From positions 1,364,001 through 1,428,000 of the forward strand of contig MU008159.1 in NCBI GenBank assembly GCA_010909165.1: DNA of 64,000 bases, given 5' to 3'. A model generated the notes under the pieces. That model saw nothing but the letters and a program-made list of their open reading frames with translations, was not told where the DNA came from and did no database searches. Positions 45,342-57,748 of this stretch are shown piece after piece. Position 1 is the first letter of the stretch. Each line of letters begins with the position of its first letter. The stretch is from Anthoceros angustus (Eukaryota; Streptophyta; Anthocerotopsida; Anthocerotales; Anthocerotaceae). The position numbers and the translations under genes are program-made.

Positions 45342-46383
45342 TTAGTATCGCTGGTCTTCTTGAGCCAAGTGAGCAGGCGGTGCTACATGAGCAGCTGGAT
45401 AAGGAGCCTGAAAATCTGGTACAGCAGGGTCATTGGCCTGTGGATGTGCAGGACCCGCTCCAGGGTGTTGCACGGCTGCAGGAACCTCAATGAGCACAAC
45501 TCCAGGTGTGTCGTCTTGTGGAAATTCGAATGAATCTTCCATGTTTGTCAAGTCCACATGAGTGACTCTTTCACTGTTGTCTGACAGGTGATCAAAATAT
45601 GGCTTGGCAGGACACACAAGTTCTTTGAAGGTCACGCTTCTGGCAAAGACTGCTGTCGAAGTAAGTGGATCAAGCAACTTATAAGCTTTAGCCTCTTCTC
45701 CATAACCCACAAAAACAAGTGGGCGGTTTCTATCTTCTAACTTTCGCTCTTGAGGATATATGCATATGCTGGGAGCCGAATACCCGCAGATGCAGCTCGG
45801 CTTTCGCCATATTACCTCAAACGGAGTTTGTCCATCCACAGCTTGTAAGAAGCTGTTAAGAAGATAAGTTCTTGTAACCACCGCCTCGATGCTTTGCTTA
45901 AACCCGCCCATTCTAACATGCTTCTTGTCATTCCTAGCGTAGTCTGTTACGCTCAAGAACGCCGCTGTTCTTGAGTATACGGTACAATCAAGCGTAAACT
46001 CCCTTTCCAGCAGGCGGTTGAAGTGGGCATGGGTAAATTCTCCCGCTGTCAAGACGGTCGTTGTAGCAAGCATCCACCGCCTCCGCCATCACCAACCATT
46101 CTCGAAGACCTCAAACGACGGACTTCAACCGGAGAGGGTATGTCCAAGAGTATCTACTAAAGTCGTCAGTAATGGTAAGGTAATATAGGGCACCACCTAA
46201 AGAGGGGACATGAATCTTGCCTGAAATGTCCGCATGTACTAACTCTAGTACCTGTGATGCGCGATGAGCCACTGATTTAGGAAAAGGAATTTCCTTTTGC
46301 TTGGCTATGACGCAGGCATCACAAAGAGGTAGGTCTTTAAAACATTTTGGCAAGGGCTCTCTATAGCAGTTCAAGTTCGACAT
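45342..46383 (-). pseudogene. Copia integrase region
   Basis: The frame 46,383-46,111 has CFKDLPLCDACVIAKQKEIP and SQVLELVHADISGKIHVPSL followed by YYLTITDDFSRYSWTYPLRL: the end of the zinc domain (CxxC), the first catalytic Asp (HADISG) and second-strand TDDFSR. The next frame (46,073-45,342) has NSFLQAVDGQTPFEVIWRKP and FVGYGEEAKAYKLLDP, the integrase C-terminal region, then a Pro/Ala-rich linker. HARLGHANRDKLIK (GAG-pre-integrase) is upstream near 46,430. Frame changes between the pieces show it is inactive. Confidence 0.88.
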
Positions 46384-46916
46384 TTTATCAACTTGTCTCT
46401 ATTAGCATGACCTAGTCTAGCATGCCATAAACCGGCTTGGGCGACTGTGATAAGTGAGCGGCATGCATGCACTGTGGAATGCATGAGATGTCGGTACAAG
46501 TCATGAAAAGATGTCCTTTACACGACTGCCCATCCCCTCGCTCTTAAGTTCACAACTATGAGAAGTGAAGAGGAGGTCGATTCTAGAAGACATTAATTGA
46601 CTAACCGAAAGGAGGTGCTTGGCCATGAGGGGAACATGCGGACGTTGTCAAGATGGAGGATGGACCCATCGTGCAACCGAAACGATATGTGCCTCGACCC
46701 AAAGAATGTGCACAGCACGGTAAGTTCATCTCCCAAAGAACCTTATCGACGTATGAGAAGGTCGATAGTGACTTAGCAAACTTACATGTATATGGGAGGT
46801 TGCCCTGAATCTAAGTACCAACTATGAGGGGAAGGAGGACTGCAGACGATGCAAAACAAACGGTCATTACGACAGGAGGTTTGTTAGCAGCTTGATGAAG
46901 GCTTAGCGACAGGGCC

Positions 46917-47841
46917 TCACCGCTTAGGCTTCTCGACCACGAGCCGGGCCTTTCTTCTCAGCCCTTCCCAAAGGGCCTGGATGCCACACCAATTGCGTGA
47001 TCCAGCCGCTTTGGAAGAAGGTCCAGAAGGTGAGTCACCAGGAGTGGGTCTACCCTTCTGTCCTTTATGCTGCTTCTGTCCTTTAGTATAAAGAACCTTG
47101 TCTGTTTTTGTTTTTCCACCCTGTGGTGTATAATGAAGTCTGCTTTGCTCCTCTTGCAGGAGAGCACCGATCACGTCCACAAGGCTGATTTGTGGTGCTT
47201 TGCCAGCAGCTACAGCTTTGTCTGCCGCGCGAATGGAAGCACCAAAGCCGGAAACAAAGGTCTGGTAGCTGGGTGGTAGGCAAGTGAGGAGTTGAGCGAC
47301 TGCATCCAACTCCGGAAACTGAGATCCTAGGTTCAGAAGCTGGGCCCTCAGTTGGCGAAACTTCAAGACGAAAGGTCCCACCTTCTCGCCTTCTCTAAGT
47401 CTCATTGAAAACAGCTCTCCACGGATTGCACACTTCGTAAGTATGTTCTTTGCCTCGACGCACGAATTGTGTCCAGATTTCGTTGGAGTCTGGTAGGTAA
47501 GCCACATCGGGCAAAAGGACTTCATCAAGACCACTAATCAAGACCGCACGAGCAACGTGGTTCAGGTTGTCCCACTTCTCCATCTCATCCGCTGGAGCTC
47601 CTACAGCTGGTTTAGGGAGTGTGCCACTAACCACATTCCACACGTGCCGAGCTTGCAGGGCAGCGGTCATTCGCACACGCCATCCATGGAACTTGGAGCC
47701 ATTGAAACGGTCCTTCTCTTTAAATTCCATGGAGAAGGATGGTGCAGGTATCACTGGCACTGGTGGAAGAGATAGAACTCCTCCACCGCCACCTCCAGCA
47801 CCCCCTCCTCCTCCACCTCCAGCGCCCCCTCCTGTAGCCAT
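46917..47841 (-). pseudogene. Copia gag (inner copy)
   Basis: Starts MATGGGAGGG (Gly-rich), then FKEKDRFNGSKFHGWRVRMT, LQARHVWNVVSGTLPKP and ARAVLISGLDEVLLPDVAYL: the UBN2-type gag of copia elements. A frame change at about 47,450 moves to AKNILTKCAIRGELFSMRLR, EGEKVGPFVLKFRQLRAQL and LTCLPPSYQTFVSGFGAS. A degenerate CCHC knuckle with CGIQALWEGLRRKARLVVEK ends it. Confidence 0.88.
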
Positions 47842-48194
47842 TCTGACTTACTTTGATAAGATTATCAGGTGCTCACGGGTGATCAAGCCGATTGCATAAG
47901 GTACTCTTCTCGAGGTAGGTCGAGATGCTGTAGGAGGCTGACAGATGAAGCGTAGGGGAGGGGCACCAAGGGTCGGTGAAGAGGCGCGAGCCGCGAGGTC
48001 AGATGTCACGGGACACCACAGTGGGCGTCGGTTGACGGTTAGAGTCTGGAGATGGCTGACGTGGTGTGTCTTCGAGTGGTAGTGCGAGTCGCGTCTGTGA
48101 GTTCTGTGTTTTAGTCGAGCGCCCGCCAAAAAACACAATGAGCACGGAATCTGCGATGCGCCTACCGCTACCGGCGACGATGGAACTGGGCTTC

Positions 48195-49410
48195 TCGACC
48201 CACGAGCCAGCTTTTTCTCAGCCTTCCCAAAGGGCCCCGGATGCCACACCAATTGCGTGATCCAGCTTTGGAAGAAGGTCCAAGGTGAGTCACCGTGGAG
48301 TGGGTCTACCTTCGCCCTTTATGCCGCTCGCCTTTAGTATAAAGAACCTTGTCTGTTTTTGTTTTTCCACCCTGTGGTGTATAATGAAGTCTGCTTTGCT
48401 CCTCTTGCGTGAGAGCACCGATCACGCCCACAAGGCCGATTTGTGGTGCTTTGCCAGCCATAGCTTTGTTCCGCCACAATGGAAGCACCAAAGCCGGAAA
48501 CAAAGGTCCGTAGCCGGGTGGTAGCGAGGAGTTGAGCGATCGCATCCAACTCGAAATCGAGATCCTAGGTTCAAGTCGGGCCCTTAGTTGGCGAAACTTC
48601 AAGACGAAAGGTCCCACCTTCTCGCCTTCTCTAAGTCTCATTGAAAACAGCTCTCCACGGATTGCACACTGCGTAAGTATGTTCTTTGCCTCGTACGTTT
48701 GCAGCAATTGTGTCCAGATTTCGTTGGAGTCTTGTAGGTAAGCCACATCGGGCAAAAGTACTTCATCAAGACCACTAATCAAGACCGCACGAGCAACGTG
48801 GTTCAGGTTGTCCCACTTCTCTATCTCATCCCCGGAGCTCCGCAGTTTAGGAGTGTGCCACTAACCACATTCCACACGTGCCGAGCTTTGGCAGCGGCAT
48901 TCGCACACGCCATCCATGGAACTTGGAGCCATTGAAACGGTCCTTCTCTTTAAATTCCATGGAGAAGGATGGTGCAGGTATCACTGGCACTGGTGGAAGA
49001 GATAGAACTCCTCCACCGCCACCTCCAGAACCCCCTCCTCCTCCACCTCCGAGCCATTCGACTTACTTTGATAAGATTATCAGGTGCTCACGGGTGATCA
49101 AGCCGATTGCATAAGGTACTCTTCTCGAGGTAGGTCGAGATGCTGTAGGAGGCTGACAGATGAAGCGTAGGGGAGGGGCACCAAGGGTCGGTGAAGAGGC
49201 GCGAGCCGCGAGGTCGTCGATGTCACGGACACCACAAAGGCGCTTGACTTAGAGTCTGGAGATGGCTGACGTGGTGTGTCTTCGAGTGGCTGGGTGCAGA
49301 GTCGCGTCCTGTGAGTTCTTGCAGCAGCACTGAAGTCGAGGCGCCCCGTAAAACACAACAGCACGGAATCGCGGATGCGCCTACCGCTACCGGCGACGAT
49401 GGAATCTGGG
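48195..49410 (-). pseudogene. Copia leader and gag (outer duplicate copy)
   Basis: A second copy of the 5' leader plus gag, offset about 1.23 kb from 46,940-48,190. The SGLDEVLLPDVAYLQDSNEI and TYEAKNILTQCAIRGELFSM strips are in frame here where the inner copy is broken, but later parts have lost short pieces. Both copies lie downstream of the single minus-strand primer site. Confidence 0.85.
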
Positions 49411-50165
49411 CTTCACGACAGTGGTCCAGCGTGATGGAGCAGCTGCAGATATGTTCGAAGTCGTGCATTTGCGACGGTGATCATGAGATCGATGAGTTTC
49501 CGACATCCTCTATCGGCGTCTGTTTGCGCAGGAGTAGATCCACCGCAGGTCTCTCTTGATGGCGCTGCAGCAGAACTTCGCCGTCGTGAAAGCACAAAGT
49601 GAATAAGGCCGATTCTGTGGTGTTCAACCTGTCATTCAGCACTCGGTAAGCTCCGACTATCTCCGGCAGGTTGGTAGCCCGAGATCGGAATGTTTCCCGC
49701 AAGTCGTCCTCTTGTGAGTCTCGAGATAAATGCAATGTGTAAGGGATATCTTCCTGGCCTGCGTGATAATCTCGTACAGTCCTGGAAGCCTGATCCTGAC
49801 GCCTAATTGTGGGTCGACTGCAGGGTAACAAAGGTGTATGCTCGACGCGAGAAAGCCCCCGTCGAGTCATTTTATGATTAGAGTAGCATGATCCTGCTAC
49901 GTTACGTGCATGATCCACACGTGAAGTCTCTTTGCATGTATCCACACCGGAAAGTCTTGTTTACTGTCATGCAGATTTTAAAACATATTCCATTGCTAAC
50001 GTGGTAATGTAGGTAGTGAGAAGGAATTTTAGACACACGATCCTGGAATCACAATTTCTGTGACTCACGGATTTTGTGTCCTATAATCCCCTTTTGCTAC
50101 ATGCACCTACCATAGCCGAGTATATTAATACAGACAGTAAATCAGATCGTGTATCAAAGCCTGGT
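49411..50165 (-). other. Copia 5' leader
   Basis: Between the outer gag copy and the primer site. Holds AT-rich strips and short frames only; position makes it the untranslated leader of the minus-strand interior. Confidence 0.5.
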
Positions 50166-50177
50166 GCTCTGATACCA
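50166..50177 (-). other. Copia primer-binding site (minus strand)
   Basis: Minus strand TGGTATCAGAGC preceded by AGAAACA, the LTR end. It faces into the gag region, so it primes the interior in the minus direction. Immediately to the right, TGTTTCTAA occurs twice (50,178 and 50,194), then plus-oriented LTR sequence starts. Confidence 0.88.
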
Positions 50178-50203
50178 TGTTTCTAACTCACCATGTTTCT
50201 AAA

Positions 50204-50262
50204 TAATATAACTCACTTTGTTTCAAGCACCTGCGTGCATGAGTACATCTGATTTAGAAACA
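50204..50262 (+). mobile_element. Truncated right LTR of the copia element
   Basis: The last 59 bp of the LTR (from ATAATATAACTCACTTTG to TTAGAAACA), in plus orientation, followed by target-site copy CCTTG. The first 140 bp are missing. Confidence 0.88.
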
Positions 50263-50267
50263 CCTTG

Positions 50268-51000
50268 TCCTTAATGGCCATCGTCGGTTTCCACCACCAG
50301 GCAACAATAATGTGCACACACTTCTGCAATGATCCATAAATGTACAGGTCAGCGAAGGTGGCGGTTTCGACTTATGCGGATTCCACAAACACTTTAGCCT
50401 GCGGGCATGGACTTGTAGGTAATGTGGCCAAAAAGTGTATACATCCGGCTCCTGGCCACAACAACCCCCACCATACCGTGTGTGGTCACCGTAACACCAT
50501 GCCCGCACCATGTGGAAGGAACCACCGCCACACCGAACGCAAGTCCTCACGAGGAGATAGTGGAACGCAAAAGTTTGGGCAACCAAATTCAAAAGAGCCA
50601 AGAGATGAACAAGTTTGATTTTTTTGGCTAAAACGATTGAAGAGGGGTGTTGAGAATTTTCCGAAAAGCTTGGAGCTAGAGTTGTAGGATATTGTTAGGA
50701 AGGCAGCGAGGATATCCCAGAAAAAGAACGGGTCAAACGACCTGCATTTGCGCGCGGGTGAGGGCAACCAAAGGTCGGTAGGTCGCGCATCACCACCGTA
50801 GGTCGCCACCCACGCCGTAGGTCGAGCGGAGCGCATCACCGCTGTAAGTCGCGACTACCGTGGTAGGTCGACAACTCGCCAAAAGGAAATTAGAATAGGG
50901 GGATATCCACTATATATGCTCACCAATAGGGAATAGATGAATAGGATTAATTAGAAGGTAATTGATTCGGGATATGCATAGGGTAGGAAATAGGAAATTA
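50268..51000. repeat. Repeat-family sequence right of the copia insertion
   Basis: Continues the family interrupted at 44,557 and matches 62,954-63,690. No gene recognised. A GTAGGTCG-rich patch (50,775-50,875) includes CTACCGTGGTAGG. An ACTATATATGCTCACC strip at 50,912 (repeated at 63,587) may be a promoter. Confidence 0.65.
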
Positions 51001-54000
51001 GGAATTTAGGAATGATGAACCCAATCTAGGGTTACGAGGCCTCCGTGGCGTACATCTAAAGAGGGCAAAGTGCGATTTTGGGCTCCTCCTCCACTTCACA
51101 CTAAGTTGGACGAGGAGAAGGAGAAGAAAGTGAAGGAAGAGTGTAGATCGCCATCGCCATCGCCATCGCCGCGCCAAGAAGAAGAGCCCAAGGAAATGAG
51201 GAAAGAGAGAGAGCCCCACCGAGCGGCGAGCGAAGAGGAAGACATCCAAGATCCCGGAGCGTGGGAGCGAGCTCGGCAAGAGGAGGCCAAAGTGTCAGAG
51301 CGGAGCGCCGAAACATAGGTTGGAGCATCGAAAGTGTGGGGACCGAGGAAGTCGAAAAGGTGAAGGAGCCCCGACAATCGGCCGCCTGAAGTCGCGAGAG
51401 GAAATTGGTGGCACTGGAGACTCAAACCGGCTAACGTGGCCGCAGGAGAGCGTGTTACCACAACAAGGAAGAGGTGCGAGGTGTGAATTTTGAAGCTCCT
51501 GCTGGAAGTAATTTCCTTCCTTTGAAGCACTTGAGAGGAGCCAAGCACCATGCCTCGAGCTGGAAAGGCAAGGGAAGGAGCTCAAGGAGGAAGAAGGAAA
51601 GCAGAGTCGCCGCTGGGGAAATGAGCTTGTAATGCCCCACCCCACTTTTTTGGCAGCTCAACCCCGTGATTTAGTGATTTCTAAGGGGCGAGGAGGATAA
51701 CATCCAATTGGGATGGGTGTATGGCCGCAATGGGCCTACACCAATTTGGAATTGATTGAGGAGTGTTCATCAACCTCCATCAATCGAGGCAGCCCTTGCC
51801 GCACGGAAGGAATGCTCGAACGGATCCTCACTGGACCGTAAGGAGCATTCGGCAGGTGTGTAGGGAGACCGGAGGAAGAGAGCTCGAATTGCTCTCTCGA
51901 AAGGTCGAATGGAGGGAAGAGGACGGCCCTCTCCGAATTCCGCAAGAGTTCCTCGACATGATGGATGGAGTGAAGGCCCACGCCAAGAATGGCTGGAAGA
52001 CAGAGCATCAAGGAGTCAAGTGGAGGCTCTTGCAAAGATTGTGTTGGTTGGTAATTACCAACGGACTTCTTATTTCAAAGACCAACTTCCTCCAATTTTG
52101 TGGAAGATTTCCATGGGAGCCAAGCCGATTGGGGAACAATTATGTATGAGGCCTACATCCACCACCGGAGAAGCTCCTCAAGCCAAATTCGTGGATGAGG
52201 AAGGGCCAAGGCCTCTACCTTAGCACCTATTTGGTGCATTTGTGGGAAACCGAGGGACTTCTCACAAGCAAGGAGTTGAAGATGCTTGGCATCCTTCTGA
52301 GATAATCCATCTCCAGCTTGGAAAGGCCTTGCCTTTGCATTGAGGAAGACATGGGAGGTCGACTCCACAAGCATGCTAGAGCAAGGAGGAAGATGAGGCA
52401 ACAAGGTTGCCGAGTGGGAATTTCCCACAAGAGCAAGGAGGAGGAGAAGAGCAACCGCCGAGGAAGGCCAATGGTAGTCTATGAGAGGAGGACTACCACA
52501 GAGGGGTGATGCAAGGGTGGGGAGTCCCCACCATCATGGGTGCCTAGAAGAGCCCCACCAAAGGAGGGGCACTAGTGGCGCCACCACCACTGGTGGGGAG
52601 GCGGAGGAGCACCACAAGAGCAAGGAGGAGGAGCACCACAAGAAGAAGAGGCACCCCACGCCCAGAAGCAGCCTACGCAGGGAAGGGAAGGAGAAGGAGA
52701 AGGAGAAGGTCAGAGAGAGCCCCACCACCACTGGTGGGAGAGCGGATGGAGCGACAGGGACCCGCACCGCTGGCGGCCCTGAGTGCAAGGAGCTGGAAAT
52801 TTCCAAAGAAGAGGGGGGAATTAGGACCCCTAGGAGAATTGGCCGAGTGCTTGTGAAGCACTCACTGTGGATTTGAAGGGGCTAGGAGCTAGCAGCCTCC
52901 TTGTGGGCATGCCAAGAGGAAGTCAAAGCCCAAGACATGGCCGGAGGAAGGCAGGACCAAATGGCAATTGGAGGCCATGGAGTCCGACGAGAAGGCAGCC
53001 AAGTTGGAGAAGGTCAGAGAGAAGCTCCAACGACCATCAATAGCGAGAAGGTCCTGAGGAAGGTTGTCACAAAAGAGAGAGAGCCATTCGGGCAACAACC
53101 CAAAGGGATTCATGGAGGCAAAGGCGGAGGAGCATTTTGCCCAATTAGAGCAAGAAGAAGACGGCGCAGCCGAGGAAAGAGAGAGAGCCCCACCGAGCGT
53201 GTGGAGCGGAAGAGGAAGACATCCAAGATCCCGGAGCGTGGGAGTTTTCGAGCTCGGTGCAACCGTGAGGAGCGCCAGCGGGTGTCAGAGGCGAGGAAAG
53301 CCATAGGTTGGAGCATCGAAAGTGTGGGGACCGAGGAAGTCAAAAGGTGAAGGAGCCCCGATTGCTTCACCGGGCGGCGCCCGCCTGAAGTCAAGAGGAA
53401 ATTGGTGGCACTGGAAGATCAAACTGTGGCTAACGTGCTGCAGGGAGAGCGTGTTACCACAACAAGGAAGAGGCCGAGGTGTGGAATTTTGAAGCCTGCT
53501 GGGAAGTAATTTCCTTTGAAGCACTTGAGAGGAGCCAAGCACCATGCCTCGAGCTGGAAAGGCAAGGGAAGGAGCCGCCAAGGGTAAGGCAGGCAGGAGG
53601 TCGCGCCGCTGGGGAAATGAGCTTGTAATGCCCCAATTTACGTGTTTTGGTGGCAGCTCAACCCCGTGATTTAGTGGATTTCAGCGAGGAGGATAACATC
53701 CAATTGGGATGGGTGTATGGCCGCAATGGGCCTACACCAATTTGGAATTGATTGAGGAGTGTTCATCAATCTCCATCAATCGAGGCAGCCCTGCCGCAGC
53801 CGAAAGGAATGCTCGAACGGATCCTCGCCGCTGGACCGTAAGGAGCATTCGGCATGTATGGAGACCGAGGAAGAAAGCTCGAATTGCTCTCTCGAAAGGT
53901 CGAATGGAGGGAAGAGGACGCCCTTCCGCAAGAGTTCCTCGACATGATGGAGGAGTGAAGGCCCACGCCAAGAATGGCCGAGAGCATCAAGGAGTCAAGT

Positions 54001-55560
54001 GGAGGCTCTTGCAAAGATTGTGCGGAATTACCAACGGACTTTATTTCAAAGACCAACTTCCTCCGTGGAAGATTTCATGGGAGCCAAGCCGATTGGGGAA
54101 CAATTATGTATGAAGGCCTACATCCACCACCGGAGAAGCTCCTCAAGCCAAATGGATGAGGAAGGGCCAGGCTCTACCTTAGCACCTATTTGGTGCATTT
54201 GTGGGAAACAGAGGGACTTCTCACAAGGAGTTGGAAGATGCTTGGCATCCTTCGAGAGAATATAATCCATCTCCAGCCAAGCTTGGAAAGGCCTTGCCTT
54301 TGCATTGAGGAAGACCATGGGAGGTCGACTCCACAAGCATGCTAGAGCAAGGGCGGAGGAAGTAGAGGCAACAAGGTTGCCGAGTGGAGGCCTTTTCCAC
54401 AAGAGCAAGGAGGAGGAGAAGAGCAAACCGCCGGAGGGCCAATGGTAGTCTATGAGAGGAGGACTACCACAGAGGGGTGATGCCCCAAGGGTGGGGAGTC
54501 CCCACCATCATGGGTGCCTAGGGAAGAGGAAGACCATGGGAGGTCGACTCCACAAGCATGCCAAGAGGAGGAGCACCACAAGAGCAAGGAGGTTCCAGAG
54601 GAGGAGCACCACCGCCAGGGCACCCCACCCGGTAGGTGCAGCCACGGGGGTAGGAAGGGAAGGAGAAGGGCGCCAAGCGCGCCAGCCACGCCATCACCCA
54701 CTGGTGGGAGAGCGGATGGGCGACGAGGGGGACTCCCACGCCGCTGATGGCCCGGAGGCAAGGGAGCTGGAGATTTCAAGAGGAAGGAATTAGCCCTTAG
54801 ATTTGCCGAGTGCTTGTGAAGCACTCACTGTGGATTTGAAGGGGCTAGGAACTAGCAGCCTCCTTGTGGGCTTGTCAGGAGGAAGTCAAGGCCCAAGACA
54901 TGGCCGGGAGGAAAGCAGGGACCAAATGGCAGCTGGAGGCCATGGAGTCCGACGAGAAGGCAGCCAAGTTGGAGAAGGCTTTAGAGAAGCTTCAGCGCGA
55001 CCTTGTGGATCAACGGCGCGCGGAGAAGGTCCTGGAGGGAAGGTTGTCACAGACAGAGGAGAGAGCCATTCGGGCGACAACCCAAAGGGACTCTTGGAGG
55101 CATATATGGAGCATTTTGCCCAATTAGAGCAAGAACGAAGGGCAAAACGAGGCTCTAGGAAGGAGAAGGTGGCGGTCCAAAGAAATGGAAAGTGAGTGAT
55201 GGCTACCAAGCCATCAAGATCCGGACATGGAGGAAGGCAGGACCAAATGGCAATTGGAGGAGAAGAGCAAGAAGCTCAAGACCAAGAATTGGAGCGAGCG
55301 AGAAGAATGCTTGGCAAGGAGAAGGAGAGGCTTGCCAAGCAATGGAATTGGAACAAAGGAGGTTCCAGAGGAGGAGCACCACAAGAAGGTGGTGCACAGG
55401 ATGCCGGGTAGTAAGGAAGGAAGATTTTGGGCGGACTATGCCCTTCGCAAAATTGGCCAACCACCAGGAAGCAAGGGAGGAGAATGTAACCTCCATGTCA
55501 AGGTGGGAGAATTGACCACCTCAAGAGATGCCTACAAGGGTAGGTGAAGATGGAGAGGCC
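51000..55560 (+). repeat. Gag-like coiled-coil coding repeats, internally duplicated and decayed
   Basis: Purine-rich plus strand with many short frames. The clearest piece (54,864-55,127) reads WACQEEVKAQDMAGRKAGTK, WQLEAMESDEKAAKLEKALE and KLQRDLVDQRRAEKVLEGRL, a long coiled coil like a retroelement gag or structural protein. Versions recur at 52,901-53,100 and 56,795-57,040. A GNYQRTSYFKDQLPPILWKI and MGAKPIGEQLCM strip at 52,050-52,150 recurs at 54,020-54,110. Overall 51,640-52,900 corresponds to 53,630-54,870. No frame is long enough to be an intact gene and no enzymatic domain is visible. Confidence 0.6.
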
Positions 55561-55812
55561 ATGGAGATTGATGATCTCCAAATGCAATATCATAGCTTGG
55601 GGCTCACCTCCACAACAGATTTTGAAGGCCAACAATGAAGATTTGCTTGGCCAAGAGGAGGACATTGGGTCCTCATGATGATGACAGAAGGAGCAAAAAG
55701 TGCAGCCAGAGGCCTCCGATTTTGATGAGGACATGGACTCCGAGGAGAGGAGACAGGAGAGAGGAGCGCCGAGCGCCAAAGGGAAGATGGCGCAAGAGCA
55801 AGGGAGGACCCC

Positions 55813-57748
55813 CACTGGGGTCACCCTACCATGGTAGGTGACCACCCACGCCCAGTAGTCCGCTGACTACCAGACAGTACCCGCGCCAGCCCCGCTGGGA
55901 GTCGGGCCGCGGAGGCCCCGGCAGGATGAAGGAGCCGGGGTCCAGAGTATACCCCTGAGGAGAGCTGAGGTGGTGGGAGAGACAACCCCACCGGAGAAGG
56001 AAGGAGAAAGGCGGGATTAGATCCGCCGAGGAAGGGAGGGGTGAGAAGTTCTCACCCCACGAGCAAGGGAAGGCCAGCTGTGAGAGGAGCCAACGAAAAG
56101 GCCCGGAGATTAGAGATCCACCAATGGGGATGAAGACTTTGAAGATGCTCTATGGTAGGTATGGACAAATCAAACAGAGGCAAAGAGCAATGGAGATCTT
56201 GACCAAGTCCTCACCGATGCGGAGAAGGAGAAAGGGGGACTACCATGGTAGGTCACCACCCGTAGTCCGCCGACTACCGCGTAGGGTGCGATGAACGGGC
56301 GCCACCAGCGGCGGAGGAAGAAAAGGCGAGCGTGGAGGGGGCGATTGGAGAGGAGAAGAGCAAGAACCGAGGAAGGCCGAATGGTAGTCTATGAGAGAGG
56401 ACTACCAGAGGGGTGATGCCCAAGGGTGGGGAGTCCCCACCATCATGGGTGCCTAGGAGAGGCACCCCACCAGAGGGGTGATGCCCAAGGGTGGGGGAGA
56501 CAACCCCACCATGGTAGGCGACTACCGCTGGGGGAGCACCCCACCAGGTAGGCACCCCACGCCAGAAGCACACGCAAAGGGAAGGAGAAGCAAGGGCGGA
56601 GGAAGGCGGCGCCGCCACCATCACCCCACTGGTGGGAGAGCGGATGGAGCGATGAGGGACCCACCGCCGATGGCCCGGAGTGCAAGGAGCTGGAAATTTC
56701 AAAGAAGGAAGGGGTGGAATTAGGACCCCTAGGAGAATTGGCCGAGTGCTTGTGAAGCACTCACTGTGGATTTGAAGGGGCTAGGAGAGCCTCCTTGTGG
56801 GCATGCCAAGAGGAAGTCAAGCCCAAGACATGGCCGAGAGGAGAGCAGGACCAAATGGCGGAGGCCATGGAGTCCGACGAGAAGGCAGCCAAGTTGGAGA
56901 AGGTCAGAGAGAAGCTCCAGCGACTCATGGATCAAGCGGAGAAGGTCCTGAGGAAGGTTGTCACAACAAGAAAGAGCCATTCGAACAACCCAAAGGGACT
57001 CTTGGAGGCAGTATGGAAGAGCATTTTGCCCAATTAGAGCAAGAGAAGGGCAAAGAGGCTCTAGGAGAAGGTGTCCAAATGGACGCCAAGAGCAGTGATG
57101 GCTACCCAAGCCATCAAAATCCGGACATGGACTCCGAGGAACTGAGGAGGAGGAGGGGCCGACGCCAAGGTGAAGATGGCGCAGAGCAAGAGGAGGGGGA
57201 CACCTCACAGGGGTCACCCTACCATGGTAGGTGACCACCCACGCCCAGTAGTCCGCTGACTACCAGACAGTACCCGCGCCAGCCCCGCTGGGAGTCGGGC
57301 CGCGGAGGCCCCGGCAGGATGAAGGAGCCGGGGTCCAGAGTATACCCCTGAGGAGAGCTGAGGTGGTGGGAGACAACCCCACCGAGATGGAGGAAGGAGA
57401 AAAGGCGGGATTAGATCCGCCGAGGAAGGGAGGGTGAGAAGTTCTCACCCCACGAGCAAGGGAAGGCCAGCTGTGAGAGGAGCCAACGAAAAGGCCCGGA
57501 GATTAGAGATCCACCAATGGGGATGAAGACTTTGAAGATGCTCTATGGTAGGTATGGACAACCAAACAGAAAAGAGCAATGGAGATCTTGACCAAGTCCT
57601 CACCGATGCGGAGAAGGAGAAAGGGCGACTACCATGGTAGGTCACCACCCCGTAGTCCGCCGACTACCGCGTAGGGTGCGATGAACGGGCGCCACCAGCG
57701 GCGGAGGAAGAAAAGGCGAGCGTGGAGGGGGCGATTGGAGAGGAGAAG
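55813..57748. repeat. Direct duplication with palindromic CTACCATGGTAG
   Basis: Bases 55813-56354 recur at 57206-57748 with few differences, separated by a variable gag-like stretch. The perfect 12-bp palindrome CTACCATGGTAG occurs at 55,826, 56,240, 57,219 and 57,629, each followed by GTGACC or GTCACC. No clear gene is present in either copy. Confidence 0.85.

Larger units (their letters stand above)
44558..50262. mobile_element. Ty1/copia retrotransposon with inverted interior
   Basis: Left border TGTTAGAAG (44,558) and right border TTAGAAACA (50,262) are the two ends of one plus-oriented LTR. They are flanked by the 5-bp target-site duplication CCTTG (44,553-44,557 and 50,263-50,267). The uninterrupted target is seen at 62,944-62,962 in the second family copy (CAGCCCTTGTCC). 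Left LTR and primer site are plus-oriented, but gag, integrase and reverse transcriptase run on the minus strand, starting from a second, minus-strand primer site at 50,166-50,177. The right LTR is only the last 59 bp. Thus the interior is inverted relative to the termini. Confidence 0.88.
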
